A stretch of 28,390 nt of DNA from F23-B02 sp045599385 (GCA_045599385.1 JAZRVW010000050.1:1-28390), one strand, 5' to 3'. Positions 9,201-16,963 are shown, counted from the stretch's first letter. Notes: a model not told the origin generated them from the sequence alone. Numbers and translations: made by a program.

Positions 9201-9957
9201 CTTTTCTGGTTTCGAGATACTGCTCGTAGGTTTTCTGAATGGCCTCATCTTCAAAGCTGACATTGTCGATGGTGGTCATAAAGGTGGTATGTCTGCAATG
9301 GTCTGACCAGTAGGTGTCGATCATGCGGATTTCGGTTATGGTGGGCTCGCGGTTTTCGCTTCTGAAATACTGCTGGCAGAAGCTTAAATCGTCAAAGTCC
9401 ATGGCAAGACCGTACTTTGAAACGAAGGAATTGAGCTCCTCCGCGCCCATGGCATTGAAGCCCGTGAGAGTTTCCACCGTTGTGGGAATTTCATACTCGG
9501 TTTTCAGGGTTTCGGGCATGCCGAGGCTTGCCTCGCGAGCTTCAACGGGGTTGATGACGTATTTCTTAATCTCGGCACTTTCCGCCTCGGAAAGTGCTCC
9601 GCCGAGAACGTAAATCTTTGCGGTGCGCACGTCGGGACGCTCGCCGCGGGAGATTATCTGAATGCACTGGGCGGCGGAATCTGCCCGCTGGTCAAACTGA
9701 CCCGGCAGATACTCAACGGCGAAGACGGTGCCCTCGGCATTCAGTTCATCGCTGACGATATCAACCTGAGGCTCGGAGAAAACGGTTTTCTTTGCGTACT
9801 CAAAAAGCTCGGGGTCGATGTTATCAACGTCGTAGCGGTTTATTATCCGCACGTCCTCAAGGTCGGTGATGCCCAGAAGGTTTTTCGCATCGGCAAGAAG
9901 GCTCTTTGCCTCAGAGGCAAGCTCTTTTTTCTTTTCAACAAAAACTCTGTAAACCAT
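6271..9957 (-). CDS. purL: Phosphoribosylformylglycinamidine synthase, single-chain
   Basis: A 1228-aa single-chain FGAM synthase: ATP- and glutamine-dependent conversion of FGAR to FGAM. The order is a PurS-like N-terminus, a linker with YWSDHCRHTTF, two AIRS-type ATP-binding halves (with FKNETHNHPTEIEPFGGAA and GCGGATGSSKAH), then a class I glutamine amidotransferase domain starting near PRVLIPVFPGTNCEYDS. The glutaminase triad appears intact: Cys1069 (GICNVYQ), His1199 and Glu1201 (MGHAER). The start is the ATG whose A is shared with the purD TGA, with GGAGGT 6 bases upstream. A GTG three bases earlier is possible but sits too close to that site. The stop overlaps the fhs Shine-Dalgarno. 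It resembles the long clostridial PurL type rather than separate PurL/PurQ/PurS. Confidence 0.97.
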   Translation of the reverse strand: MVYRVFVEKKKELASEAKSLLADAKNLLGITDLEDVRIINRYDVDNIDPELFEYAKKTVFSEPQVDIVSDELNAEGTVFAVEYLPGQFDQRADSAAQCIQIISRGERPDVRTAKIYVLGGALSEAESAEIKKYVINPVEAREASLGMPETLKTEYEIPTTVETLTGFNAMGAEELNSFVSKYGLAMDFDDLSFCQQYFRSENREPTITEIRMIDTYWSDHCRHTTFMTTIDNVSFEDEAIQKTYEQYLETRKELNRTKPVNLMDLATLAVRYLKKAGKLDKLDESEEINACTVKINVSVDGVNEPWLLLFKNETHNHPTEIEPFGGAATCIGGAIRDPLSGRSYVYGAMRLTGAADPLSPVSETLKGKLPQRKIVTTAAAGYASYGNQIGLATGIVDELYHPGYVAKRMEVGAVIAAAPAENVRRECPQEGDIVILLGGRTGRDGCGGATGSSKAHTTESLETCGAEVQKGNAPEERKLQRLFRNAEASKMIIRCNDFGAGGVSVAVGELADGLDINLDVVPKKYEGLDGTELAISESQERMAVVVKPADAQRFMELAESENLEATVLAKVTAEPRLVMRWKGKKIADISREFLNTNGAEKHVDVVIKKSEGFEKEIPSCFECGYTELAGDLNVCSKRGLSERFDSTIGAGTVLMPFGGKNQRTPIQSMVQKISLEKAHTDDCSLMAWGFNPCISEKSPYHSAYIAVVESVCKLVATGAEFKDVYLSFQEYFERLNKEPLRWGKPMAALLGAFKAQMELGIGSIGGKGSMSGSFENIGVPPTLISFAVTTDKTGNIISNEFKKAGSRVVLLKPEYDENSLPTAESLKANFSTVTDLMRQGKVLAAYTPGYGGVAEAVLKMCLGNGLGFRYNEAVSMADIFGYSYGAFVLELSDDTEVGTLLGETCECGAICRGDASVSMSKLVSAYEDKLESVYPCNIPAESKKIETFSHVSTGRKTPAIKVAKPRVLIPVFPGTNCEYDSAKAVRDAGAEPEIMVIRNLSADAISRSVDDFAKSLRESQMVFIPGGFSGGDEPDGSGKFITAFFRSGAIREEVTNLLEKRDGLMCGICNVYQALIKLGLVPYGKIIDTDESCPTLSFNTIARHQSKIVRVRVASNMSPWLAETKVGDIYSVPISHGEGRLLAEEKLLREFALKGQVATQYVDAAGRATDEVQFNPNNSMLAIEGMTSPDGRVFGKMGHAERIGSDLYKNVPGNYDMKMFVSAVKYFK

Positions 9958-11231
9958 CACTTTACCTCCCCGTAGGCTTTCATTGCGCGCTCTCCGATGT
10001 CATGGCGCCAGAATGCGTTGTCGAAGTGGATTTTCGAAACCTTCGCATAGGCGCATTCGATAGCTTCGGGCAGAGTTTCGCACACAGCGGTGACTCCAAG
10101 AACGCGTCCGCCGTTTGTGAGAAGTCTGTCCCCGTCGAGCCTTGCGCCCGCAACGTAAACGGAGTCTGAAATGTCCTCGGGAATTGTCATTTCAAAGCCC
10201 TTTTCGTACTTAACGGGGTAGCCCTCTGATGCCATGACGACGCAGCAGGCGTTCTTATCGGAAAACTTAACCTCGGTGTCCTTCAGAGTGCCGTTTGTGA
10301 CGGCCTGCATTACGGTGAGCAGGTCGCTTTCCAGAAGCGGCAGAACAACCTGGGTTTCGGGGTCGCCGAAGCGGCAGTTGTACTCAATGACCTTGGGGCC
10401 TTTGGGAGTGAGCATGAGGCCGAAATACAGACAGCCCTTGAAGCTTCTGCCCTCGGCGTTCATGGCGGCAATTGTGGGAAGGAAAATCTTTTCCATGCAC
10501 TCCGCGGCAACCGCCTCGGTGTAATAGGGGTTTGGGGCAACGGTGCCCATGCCGCCTGTGTTGAGACCCTCGTCATTGTCAAAGGCACGCTTGTGGTCCA
10601 TGGAGGAAATCATGGGTACCACGGTTTCGCCGTCGGTAAAGGACAGAACGGAGACCTCGGGACCGGTGAGGAACTCCTCGATTACGACGTTTGCGCCGCT
10701 TTCGCCGAAGGCGCCCTCCAGCATCATGGAGCGCACGGCCTGCTTTGCGTCCTCGCGGGTCTCCGCGATGATGACGCCCTTGCCCAGAGCAAGACCGTCG
10801 GCCTTGATGACCACGGGCACGGGGCAGGTGTCAACATAGGCAAGTGCTTTTTCGGCGTCGGAAAAGGTCTCGTATTCTGCCGTGGGAATGCCGTATTTCT
10901 TCATGAGGTTTTTGGAAAACACCTTGCTGCCCTCAATTATGGCGGCCTTTTTGTCAGGACCAAAGCAGGCAATACCAATCGCATTCAGCGCATCGACACA
11001 GCCTAAAACCAGAGGGTCGTCGGGAGCCACAACGGCGTAATCAACGGCGTTTTCGGCAGCGAACTTCACGATGCCGTCAATGTCCTTTGCGCCGAGGCCC
11101 ACGCAGGTGGCATCGGCGGCAATGCCGCCGTTTCCGGGCAGGGCAAAAATCTCCTCGACCTGTGGATTTTCTTTAAGTTTTTTTATGATGGCGTGCTCGC
11201 GTCCGCCGCCGCCAACAACAAGAAGCTTCAT
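9957..11231 (-). CDS. purD: Phosphoribosylamine--glycine ligase
   Basis: A 424-aa ATP-grasp enzyme, GAR synthetase, joining phosphoribosylamine and glycine. The N-terminus MKLLVVGGGGREHAI is the family signature and fixes the start, with AAAGGAG 8 bases upstream. The longer frame adds 9 residues that lie within the leader. Other signatures are VAPDDPLVLG, ALGKGVIIAET in the ATP-grasp core, NTGGMGTVAPNPYY and YNCRFGDPETQVVLP. Length is normal. The gene starts 23 bases after the AICAR formyltransferase stop and overlaps purL by one base. It uses the unstable phosphoribosylamine made by PurF, whose encoded homologue here is unusual. Confidence 0.97.
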   Translation of the reverse strand: MKLLVVGGGGREHAIIKKLKENPQVEEIFALPGNGGIAADATCVGLGAKDIDGIVKFAAENAVDYAVVAPDDPLVLGCVDALNAIGIACFGPDKKAAIIEGSKVFSKNLMKKYGIPTAEYETFSDAEKALAYVDTCPVPVVIKADGLALGKGVIIAETREDAKQAVRSMMLEGAFGESGANVVIEEFLTGPEVSVLSFTDGETVVPMISSMDHKRAFDNDEGLNTGGMGTVAPNPYYTEAVAAECMEKIFLPTIAAMNAEGRSFKGCLYFGLMLTPKGPKVIEYNCRFGDPETQVVLPLLESDLLTVMQAVTNGTLKDTEVKFSDKNACCVVMASEGYPVKYEKGFEMTIPEDISDSVYVAGARLDGDRLLTNGGRVLGVTAVCETLPEAIECAYAKVSKIHFDNAFWRHDIGERAMKAYGEVK

Positions 11232-11254
11232 AGACGAACTCCTTTGGGGATAAA

Positions 11255-12439
11255 TCAATGGTGGAACAGTCTCATGTGGGTGAAGGCCATGACCATGCCG
11301 TATTTGTCGCAGCAGTCGATGACCAGATCGTCGCGGATTGAGCCGCCGGGCTGAGCCACGTATTTCACACCGCTGAGCTTTGCGCGCTCGATGTTGTCGA
11401 AGAACGGGAAAAATGCGTCAGAGCCGAGGGCAACACCGTCAATGGTGTCGAGGTATGCGCGCATTTCCTCGGCGGTGAAGGGTTCGGGCTGCTCGGTAAA
11501 GTATTTCTGCCAGTTGCCCTCAGCGCAAACGTCCTCTTCATTCTTGTTGATGTAGCCGTCGATAACATTGTCGCGGTCGGCACGGCCAAGCTCGGACTTG
11601 AAGGGAAGATTCAGCACCTTGTCGCTCTGACGCAGGAACCATGTGTCAGCTTTGCCGCCTGCAAGACGGGTGCAGTGAATACGGGACTGCTGACCTGCAC
11701 CGACACCGATTGCCTGACCGTCGTAGGCATAGCAAACGGAGTTGGACTGGGTGTATTTCAGAGTGATGAGCGCAACAATGAGGTCGCGGCGTGCGCTCTC
11801 GGGAAGGTCTTTATTCTTGGTAACAAGCTCCTGCAGGAGCTCGTTATTAATTTTGGAGTTATTGCGTCCCTGCTCGAAGGTGATGCCGAAAACCTGCTTG
11901 TGCTCGGTGTCGTTGGGAACATAGTCGGGGTCTATCTTAACGATGTTGTAGCCGCCCTTGCGCTTGGCTTTGAGTATTTCCAATGCTTCCGGCTCATAGC
12001 CCGGGGCAATGACGCCGTCGGAAACCTCGCGCTTTATTATCTTTGCGGTGGTGACGTCGCAGACGTCGGAAAGCGCAATCCAGTCGCCGAAGGAGCACAT
12101 CCTGTCGGTGCCGCGTGCTCTTGCGTAGGCGCAGGCGATGGGCGAGTCGTCAAGCCCCTCAATGTCGTCAACAAAGGCGGCCTTTTTGAGCTTGTCGGAA
12201 AGGGGCAGACCGCAGGCTGCGGAGGTGGGGCTCACGTGCTTGAAGGACGCTGCACAGGGCAGACCCGTGGCTTCCTTGAGCTCCTTAACAAGCTGCCATG
12301 AGATGAACGCGTCAAGGAAATTGATGTAACCGGGACGTCCCGAAAGTATCTCGATAGGGAGGTCGGAGCCGTCGTGCATAAATATCTTAGCGGGCTTCTG
12401 ATTGGGGTTGCAGCCGTACTTGAGTTCAAATTCTTTCAT
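11255..12439 (-). CDS. purH: AICAR formyltransferase (stand-alone PurH transformylase domain)
   Basis: A 394-aa protein corresponding to the AICAR transformylase part of PurH, without the MGS-like IMP cyclohydrolase domain of the common bifunctional enzyme. It transfers formyl from 10-formyl-tetrahydrofolate to AICAR (ZMP), giving FAICAR. Visible signatures are KYGCNPNQKPAKIF at the N-terminus, the catalytic Lys-His pair in ASFKHVSPTSAACG, the GAGQQSRIHC block and a C-terminal AQPGGSIRDDLVID. The ATG has GAGGTAAAG just upstream, overlapping the purO stop. It lies next to purO, which supplies the missing cyclohydrolase step. Its substrate ZMP is also the ligand of the operon's riboswitch, so this enzyme's flux should set operon expression. 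Confidence 0.95.
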   Translation of the reverse strand: MKEFELKYGCNPNQKPAKIFMHDGSDLPIEILSGRPGYINFLDAFISWQLVKELKEATGLPCAASFKHVSPTSAACGLPLSDKLKKAAFVDDIEGLDDSPIACAYARARGTDRMCSFGDWIALSDVCDVTTAKIIKREVSDGVIAPGYEPEALEILKAKRKGGYNIVKIDPDYVPNDTEHKQVFGITFEQGRNNSKINNELLQELVTKNKDLPESARRDLIVALITLKYTQSNSVCYAYDGQAIGVGAGQQSRIHCTRLAGGKADTWFLRQSDKVLNLPFKSELGRADRDNVIDGYINKNEEDVCAEGNWQKYFTEQPEPFTAEEMRAYLDTIDGVALGSDAFFPFFDNIERAKLSGVKYVAQPGGSIRDDLVIDCCDKYGMVMAFTHMRLFHH

Positions 12440-12448
12440 ATCTTTACC

Positions 12449-13168
12449 TCACTTGTTCTTGTTGATAAGACGGTTTTCGGCTTCGCCGGTTTCAAGGTCG
12501 ATGTAACGTACGTAAAGGGAAATTTTGTTTGCTTCGTCAAGGCTTAGCCACAGCTCTTCGGCAAAGACGTCAATGCTCTGGGGAATTGCCATGCGCTCGG
12601 GCTCACCCTGGAAGGTGGGAATGGGGCTGCCGTCGGTGACGTAGGTGTGGAGGAAGTGTCCCAGACCCGCAAGGGCGTTGTAGGAAAACAGATAGCGGTT
12701 GCAGGCGCTGCCCTCGGCGTCGGCGCTCTTGAGTATGCTCATTTCGTAGCTGAAGTCGCCGTTCTCAAAGGTCAGCATACCGCTGATGCGGGGAGTGAGA
12801 TTGGGTGCGTCGGGCTCAAACTCGCGGCTCTTGAGGGAGCAGTTAAAGTGCTTGCCGTCCTTGAGACCCTCGTATATGGTGTCGGTCTGGTCGCCGTTTG
12901 TGACGATGAGCTTGTTTTCAAATTCACGGATTGCGGCATAGATGATAAGGCTTGGGTCCTTGACCTTGCTTTCGTCAAAGGGCTTGGTGAAAACCGCGCC
13001 GTTTTCCTCGGCGAAAATGCGGTTGCGGCTGTTTTCGCTGCGTCCCATGATGAAATAGGCAACGGCGGCTTTTTTCGCGTCGGGAGTCTTGCCGATGACG
13101 ATGCCGCGGCCAACGTAGGAATTGCCCTTTAGGAGCTCCTCGGGAGTGTTTATCTTGTAAATATCCAT
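12449..13168 (-). CDS. purO: IMP cyclohydrolase, PurO-type
   Basis: A 239-aa protein of the PurO-like IMP cyclohydrolase family, closing FAICAR to IMP. The family was first characterised in methanogenic archaea and is unrelated to the PurH N-terminal domain. Recognised stretches include NSYVGRGIVIGKTPDAKKA, YFIMGRSENSRNRIF, VTNGDQTDTIYEGL and LTPRISGML. The ATG is preceded by GGAAAGGAT at workable spacing. The gene stops just before the start of the AICAR formyltransferase gene. The pairing supports the assignment, because the two proteins together replace bifunctional PurH. Upstream, a palindromic repeat separates it from purN. No signal peptide or membrane segment is seen. Confidence 0.9.
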   Translation of the reverse strand: MDIYKINTPEELLKGNSYVGRGIVIGKTPDAKKAAVAYFIMGRSENSRNRIFAEENGAVFTKPFDESKVKDPSLIIYAAIREFENKLIVTNGDQTDTIYEGLKDGKHFNCSLKSREFEPDAPNLTPRISGMLTFENGDFSYEMSILKSADAEGSACNRYLFSYNALAGLGHFLHTYVTDGSPIPTFQGEPERMAIPQSIDVFAEELWLSLDEANKISLYVRYIDLETGEAENRLINKNK

Positions 13169-13189
13169 AATTCATATCCTTTCCGCTTT

Positions 13190-13283
13190 GCCTCCACTTT
13201 GATGGGAGGTGGCTTGCGAAGCAAGACGAAAGGGTGAAACACCCTTCAGTCACCTTCGGTGACAGCTTCCCTCAAGGGAAGCC
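13190..13283 (-). repeat. Palindromic repeat with four hairpins inside the purine operon
   Basis: The purN-purO gap is filled by a compact element that folds on the minus strand into successive hairpins. They are GGCTTCCCTTGAGGGAAGC, GTCACCGAAGGTGAC, GGGTGTTTCACCC and CTTGCTTCGCAAG, followed by a terminal GCCACCTCCC...GGAGGC segment. The two ends are imperfect inverted copies of each other (GGCTTCCCTTGAGGGAAGC against GCCTCCACTTTGATGGGAGG). This matches the general look of mobile REP/MITE-like intergenic repeats common in gut Clostridia. It abuts the purN stop codon directly. No T tract follows the hairpins, so it is probably not a terminator, but it could stabilise or process the mRNA. Confidence 0.8.
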
Positions 13284-13886
13284 TTATTTCTTTATTCTCT
13301 GTGCAACGATTTCCGTTGCCCGTGGAAGCAGGAGCCATTCGGCCTGCTCCATAACGCGCCTCTGCAGAATTTCGGGGGTGTCGCCGTCCTGAATTTCCAC
13401 AGCCTTCTGAAGAATTATCTGCCCGCCGTCGGGAATTTCGTTTACGTAGTGTACCGTAGCGCCCGTGACCTTCACGCCGTACTGCAGCGCGGCCTCATGC
13501 ACACGCAGTCCGTAAAAGCCCTTGCCGCAGAAGGAGGGGATAAGCGAGGGGTGAACGTTTATTATGCGCTCGGGCCATTGGGAAGTGAAGCTCTCGCTTA
13601 AAATGCTCATGAAGCCCGCAAGGACAATCATGTCGATGCCGTTTTCTTTAAGTATCTCCGAAATTTTTTCTTCAAATGCCGTCTGAGAGCCGCATTCCTT
13701 TTTGCTGACAACGGCGGTTTTTATGCCCGCCTTTGCTGCACGCTCAAGGGCATAAGCCTTGGAGCTTGAGGACAGCACAAGGGCGATTTCGCCGCTTTTT
13801 ATGACGCTGCCGCGGGCATCGATGAGGGCCTGAAGATTTGTGCCGCCGCCTGAAACGAAAACGGCGATTTTTATCTTTTCACTCAT
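13284..13886 (-). CDS. purN: Phosphoribosylglycinamide formyltransferase 1
   Basis: A 200-aa, 10-formyl-tetrahydrofolate-dependent GAR transformylase. The N-terminal AVFVSGGGTNLQALI binds the nucleotide. The catalytic Asn-His region is INVHPSLIPSFCGKGFYG, and the later TGATVHYVNEIPDGG with GDTPEIL carries the conserved Asp. The start is the ATG at 13886 with AAAGGA upstream. An upstream frame would add 8 residues lying inside the formate-channel gene. It overlaps the channel gene by 8 bases, so translation is coupled to it. It uses the cofactor made by Fhs further down the operon. The stop abuts the palindromic repeat. Confidence 0.96.
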   Translation of the reverse strand: MSEKIKIAVFVSGGGTNLQALIDARGSVIKSGEIALVLSSSSKAYALERAAKAGIKTAVVSKKECGSQTAFEEKISEILKENGIDMIVLAGFMSILSESFTSQWPERIINVHPSLIPSFCGKGFYGLRVHEAALQYGVKVTGATVHYVNEIPDGGQIILQKAVEIQDGDTPEILQRRVMEQAEWLLLPRATEIVAQRIKK

Positions 13887-14493
13887 GGACTTTTTCCTTT
13901 CTGCCCGCAAGGCTCAGCGCAGGCAGCAGCATACCGCCCACGGTGTTGCCCAGAATAACGAGCCAGATGAACACGAACGCGTCAAGGGAAACAATGCCCG
14001 ATGCGGCAAAGTAAAACATATCCGCAATGGAGTGTTCAAAGCCCGCAAGAATGAAAACGGGAACGCAGAAGAGTATACCCGCGATGCTCTTTTTGTCGCG
14101 GTAAACGCTGACGGCAACGTACATGAGCACGCCGCAGAAGATGCCGCGGACAAAGGTGCTGTAAGCGCTCTGGGTGAGCTTCGCGGTGCAGATGTTCAGC
14201 GCGGTGTCGCTTAAGTTTGTCAGCGCCGTGCGGATAAGCAGGCCGCAGATAAAGGTGCCGAGGAGGTTGCCCAGAAGCCCCAGCAGAAGAACTGACCATT
14301 CCTCTTTGCCGTGCTTTTCGGGTATGTAGCCTATCTTGCCTGTATAGAGGGAGTAGCCCTTGAAGCAGATGGTCAGCAGGGCAACGGTGAACATTACCGA
14401 GCCCACCACTTTGTTTTCGCAGGCAAGGAAAACGCTGCCGCCGATGGCAATCATAATTCCCGCCTGAACGCCGTCAAGAATTTTTCTCAGCAT
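13879..14493 (-). CDS. Formate/nitrite transporter (FNT) family channel
   Basis: A 204-aa membrane protein with about six helices, shorter than typical FNT proteins (250-290 aa). The FNT signature is clear: AGFEHSIADMF with the central pore histidine, followed by a GNTVGGM helix. The repeated half is at RGIFCGVLMYVAVSVY, where FNT proteins have GxxCNxLVxxA. FNT channels pass formate, nitrite, hydrosulfide or lactate as pentamers. Here the gene overlaps purM by 7 bases and purN by 8, inside an operon that encodes formate-tetrahydrofolate ligase and two formyl transferases. Formate uptake for purine synthesis is therefore the best inference. Specificity cannot be read from sequence, and export of formate is an alternative. 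Confidence 0.85.
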   Translation of the reverse strand: MLRKILDGVQAGIMIAIGGSVFLACENKVVGSVMFTVALLTICFKGYSLYTGKIGYIPEKHGKEEWSVLLLGLLGNLLGTFICGLLIRTALTNLSDTALNICTAKLTQSAYSTFVRGIFCGVLMYVAVSVYRDKKSIAGILFCVPVFILAGFEHSIADMFYFAASGIVSLDAFVFIWLVILGNTVGGMLLPALSLAGRKEKVHE

Positions 14494-15524
14494 ATTTTTA
14501 TCTTTTCCTCCGCGGCGATGATTTCGCCTATAACGTACGCGTCCTCGCCGTTTGCGCGGAGAATTTCCAGCGCCTTGTCCGCATCTTCCTTTGCAACCAC
14601 AACACTCATGCCAACGCCCATGTTGAAGGTGTTGAACATGTCGCGCTCGGGGATATTTCCGACCTTTGCGATGAGGTCAAAAATCGGGAGAACGCGCACG
14701 GCGCTTTTTTCAATTTTCGCACACAGACCGTCGGGAATGCTGCGCGGAATGTTTTCGTAAAAGCCGCCGCCTGTTATGTGGGAAACGCCCTTGACCTTTA
14801 CCTGCTCAAAGAGGGCAAGCATGGGCTTAACGTAAATTTTTGTGGGAGTCAGCAGAGTTTCGCCGATGCTCTTTCCGTCAAGCTCCTCACGGGGAGCTTT
14901 TATGTCGCTGTTTTCAACGTCGAATACCTTGCGCACAAGAGAAAAGCCGTTGGAGTGAACGCCGCTGGAGGACAGAGCGATGATGACGTCGCCCTCGGTC
15001 ATGCTCTTGTTGTCAAGAATTTTATCCCTGTCAACAACGCCCACGGAAAAGCCCGCAAGGTCATATTCGTCCTCGGGATAAAAGCCGGGCATCTCGGCGG
15101 TTTCGCCGCCGACGAGCGCCGCGCCTGACTGAACACAGCCTTCGGCAACGCCTGCTACGATGTCGGCAATTCTTTCGGGGAAGTTTTTGCCGCAGGCAAT
15201 GTAGTCAAGGAAGAACAGAGGCTTTGCGCCGCAGCAGATAATATCGTTTACGCACATGGCAACGCAGTCGATACCCACGGTATCGTGCTTTCCCATGAGA
15301 AAGGCCATTTTGAGCTTGGTGCCCACGCCGTCGGTGCCTGAGACCAGCACGGGCTTTGCAATGCCTTCGGGCAGCTCGAAAAGTCCGCCGAAGCCGCCGA
15401 TGTCGGAAACAACACCGCCTGTCACGGTGCGGGCAACGTGAGCCTTCATAAGCTCAACGGCCTTGTAGCCTGCCTCAATATCAACGCCTGCGGCGGCGTA
15501 GGAAGCGGAATGACTGTTGCTCAT
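14487..15524 (-). CDS. purM: Phosphoribosylformylglycinamidine cyclo-ligase
   Basis: A 345-aa AIR synthetase, the standard length, which closes FGAM to AIR with ATP. The start is the ATG giving MSNSHSASYAAAGVDIEAGY. An upstream in-frame ATG would add 16 residues and lacks support, while GTGAG precedes the chosen start. Signatures are PVLVSGTDGVGTKLKMA, the CVAMCVNDIICCGAKPLFFLDY block, ALVGGETAEMPGFY and the C-terminal ITGGGFYENIPR. The stop overlaps the FNT start within ATGCTGA. It belongs to the same PurM/AIRS structural family as the two halves of PurL. Confidence 0.97.
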   Translation of the reverse strand: MSNSHSASYAAAGVDIEAGYKAVELMKAHVARTVTGGVVSDIGGFGGLFELPEGIAKPVLVSGTDGVGTKLKMAFLMGKHDTVGIDCVAMCVNDIICCGAKPLFFLDYIACGKNFPERIADIVAGVAEGCVQSGAALVGGETAEMPGFYPEDEYDLAGFSVGVVDRDKILDNKSMTEGDVIIALSSSGVHSNGFSLVRKVFDVENSDIKAPREELDGKSIGETLLTPTKIYVKPMLALFEQVKVKGVSHITGGGFYENIPRSIPDGLCAKIEKSAVRVLPIFDLIAKVGNIPERDMFNTFNMGVGMSVVVAKEDADKALEILRANGEDAYVIGEIIAAEEKIKIC

Positions 15525-15541
15525 ATTTTTTCTCACTTTCT

Positions 15542-16963
15542 TTATTCTTTGCCCGTCCAGCAGTATGTGCATATCTGCTCGCGGTCAATGCCGATTGCCT
15601 CCAGAAGTCCGTCAAGGGACTGATAACCCAGAGAGTCGAAGCCGAACTTTTCGCATATTGCGGAGAGCAGGCATCTGCCGCGCTCCGTGCGGCCGTCGGC
15701 GTATTCCTCAATGTGCTTTTCGCCCTCTTCGCCCTCAAGCTCAAGAATGATGCGGCGTGCCAGAAGCTCGCGGTCACTGTTGGAACGGGAGAAGTTGAGG
15801 TACCTGCAGGCGTACATGATGGGAGGGCAGGCGCTGCGCATGTGAACCTCTTCCGCGCCTGATTCGTAGAGGAAATCAACTGTGCCCTGAAGCTGCGTGC
15901 CGCGGACGATGGAGTCGTGAACGAAGAGCAGCTTTTTGCCCTCGATGAGCTCGGGCACGGGTATCTGCTTCATCTTGGCTACCTGCTCCCTTACGTCCTG
16001 ATTTGCGGGCATGAAGGAACGGGGCCATGTGGGTGTGTATTTGACGAAGGGACGGGCATAGGGCTTGCCGCTGCGGTTTGCAAAACCGATGGCGTGAGGC
16101 ACGCCGGAATCGGGAACGCCCGCCACGTAATCGACCTTGGGCATCCTGCCGTGGAGCACCTCGTCGCGAGCCATGATCTCGCCGTTGCGGTAGCGCATGA
16201 CCTCAACGTTCACGCCCTCGTAGTTGGAGTTGGGGTAGCCGTAGTAGCTCCACAAAAATGCGCAGATGCGCATTTTGTCTCCCGCGGGGGATTCGACCCT
16301 GAAGCCGTCTGCGGTGACGGAAACTATCTCCGCGGGGCCAAGCTCATAAGCGTCCTCGTAGCCCAGCTTGTGATAGGCAAAGCTTTCAAAGGAAACGCAG
16401 TGTGCGCCGTCCTTTTTGCCGATGAGAACGGGAAGTCTGCCGAATTTATCTCTGGCGGCAACGATGCCGTCCTTGTTCAGAATAAGAATCGTGGCGCTGC
16501 CGTCTATCTCCTGCCGGGCGTGGCGTATGCCATCGACAAGGCTGTCCTTCTGATTGATGAGCGCCGCCACCAGCTCAGAGGAATTGACCGCTCCCGAGCT
16601 CATTGCCATGAACTGATGGCCGTGGTCGGAAAAGTATTTTTCGATGAGCTCTGCAGAGTTGTTGATGATGCCCACGGTGGAGATGGCGTACACGCCCAGA
16701 TGGGAGCGAACCAGCAGAGGCTGTGGGTCGGTGTCGCTGATGCAGCCGATGCCGCTGCAGCCGTGGAAGTCCGCCATGTCCTTTTCAAATTTTGTGCGGA
16801 AGGGTGTGTTTTCGATGTTGTGTATCTGGCGCTGGAAGCCGTCTTTTTCATCGAAAATCGCCATACCCGCACGGCGTGTTCCCAGATGGGAGTGATAGTC
16901 CACGCCGAAGAATATATCCAGTACGCAGTCCTGCTTTCCGACTGCTCCGAAGAAGCCGCCCAT
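15542..16963 (-). CDS. purF: PurF-like amidophosphoribosyltransferase lacking the N-terminal Cys
   Basis: A 473-aa glutamine PRPP amidotransferase homologue: an N-terminal Ntn glutaminase-like domain followed by a phosphoribosyltransferase domain with LLFVHDSIVRGTQLQGT as the PRPP loop. Canonical PurF needs Cys1 (CGVFGI) as nucleophile, exposed by Met or propeptide removal. This protein begins MGGFFGAVGKQDC, so Gly replaces that Cys. The start is secure, because the ATG shares a base with the purC TAA. The next Cys is residue 13. The PRPP loop has VHDS instead of VDDS. Cysteines matching Fe-S ligands remain (RICAFLWSY, YACRYLNF and C-terminal CTYCWTG). It may use free ammonia or another amide source, or may be regulatory. 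A second, normal PurF could exist elsewhere. Confidence 0.85.
   Translation of the reverse strand: MGGFFGAVGKQDCVLDIFFGVDYHSHLGTRRAGMAIFDEKDGFQRQIHNIENTPFRTKFEKDMADFHGCSGIGCISDTDPQPLLVRSHLGVYAISTVGIINNSAELIEKYFSDHGHQFMAMSSGAVNSSELVAALINQKDSLVDGIRHARQEIDGSATILILNKDGIVAARDKFGRLPVLIGKKDGAHCVSFESFAYHKLGYEDAYELGPAEIVSVTADGFRVESPAGDKMRICAFLWSYYGYPNSNYEGVNVEVMRYRNGEIMARDEVLHGRMPKVDYVAGVPDSGVPHAIGFANRSGKPYARPFVKYTPTWPRSFMPANQDVREQVAKMKQIPVPELIEGKKLLFVHDSIVRGTQLQGTVDFLYESGAEEVHMRSACPPIMYACRYLNFSRSNSDRELLARRIILELEGEEGEKHIEEYADGRTERGRCLLSAICEKFGFDSLGYQSLDGLLEAIGIDREQICTYCWTGKE

Noticed and set aside
13190..13283. Intrinsic terminator between purN and purO
   Set aside because: The hairpins are not followed by a T tract on the minus strand, and the pathway genes continue directly after them.
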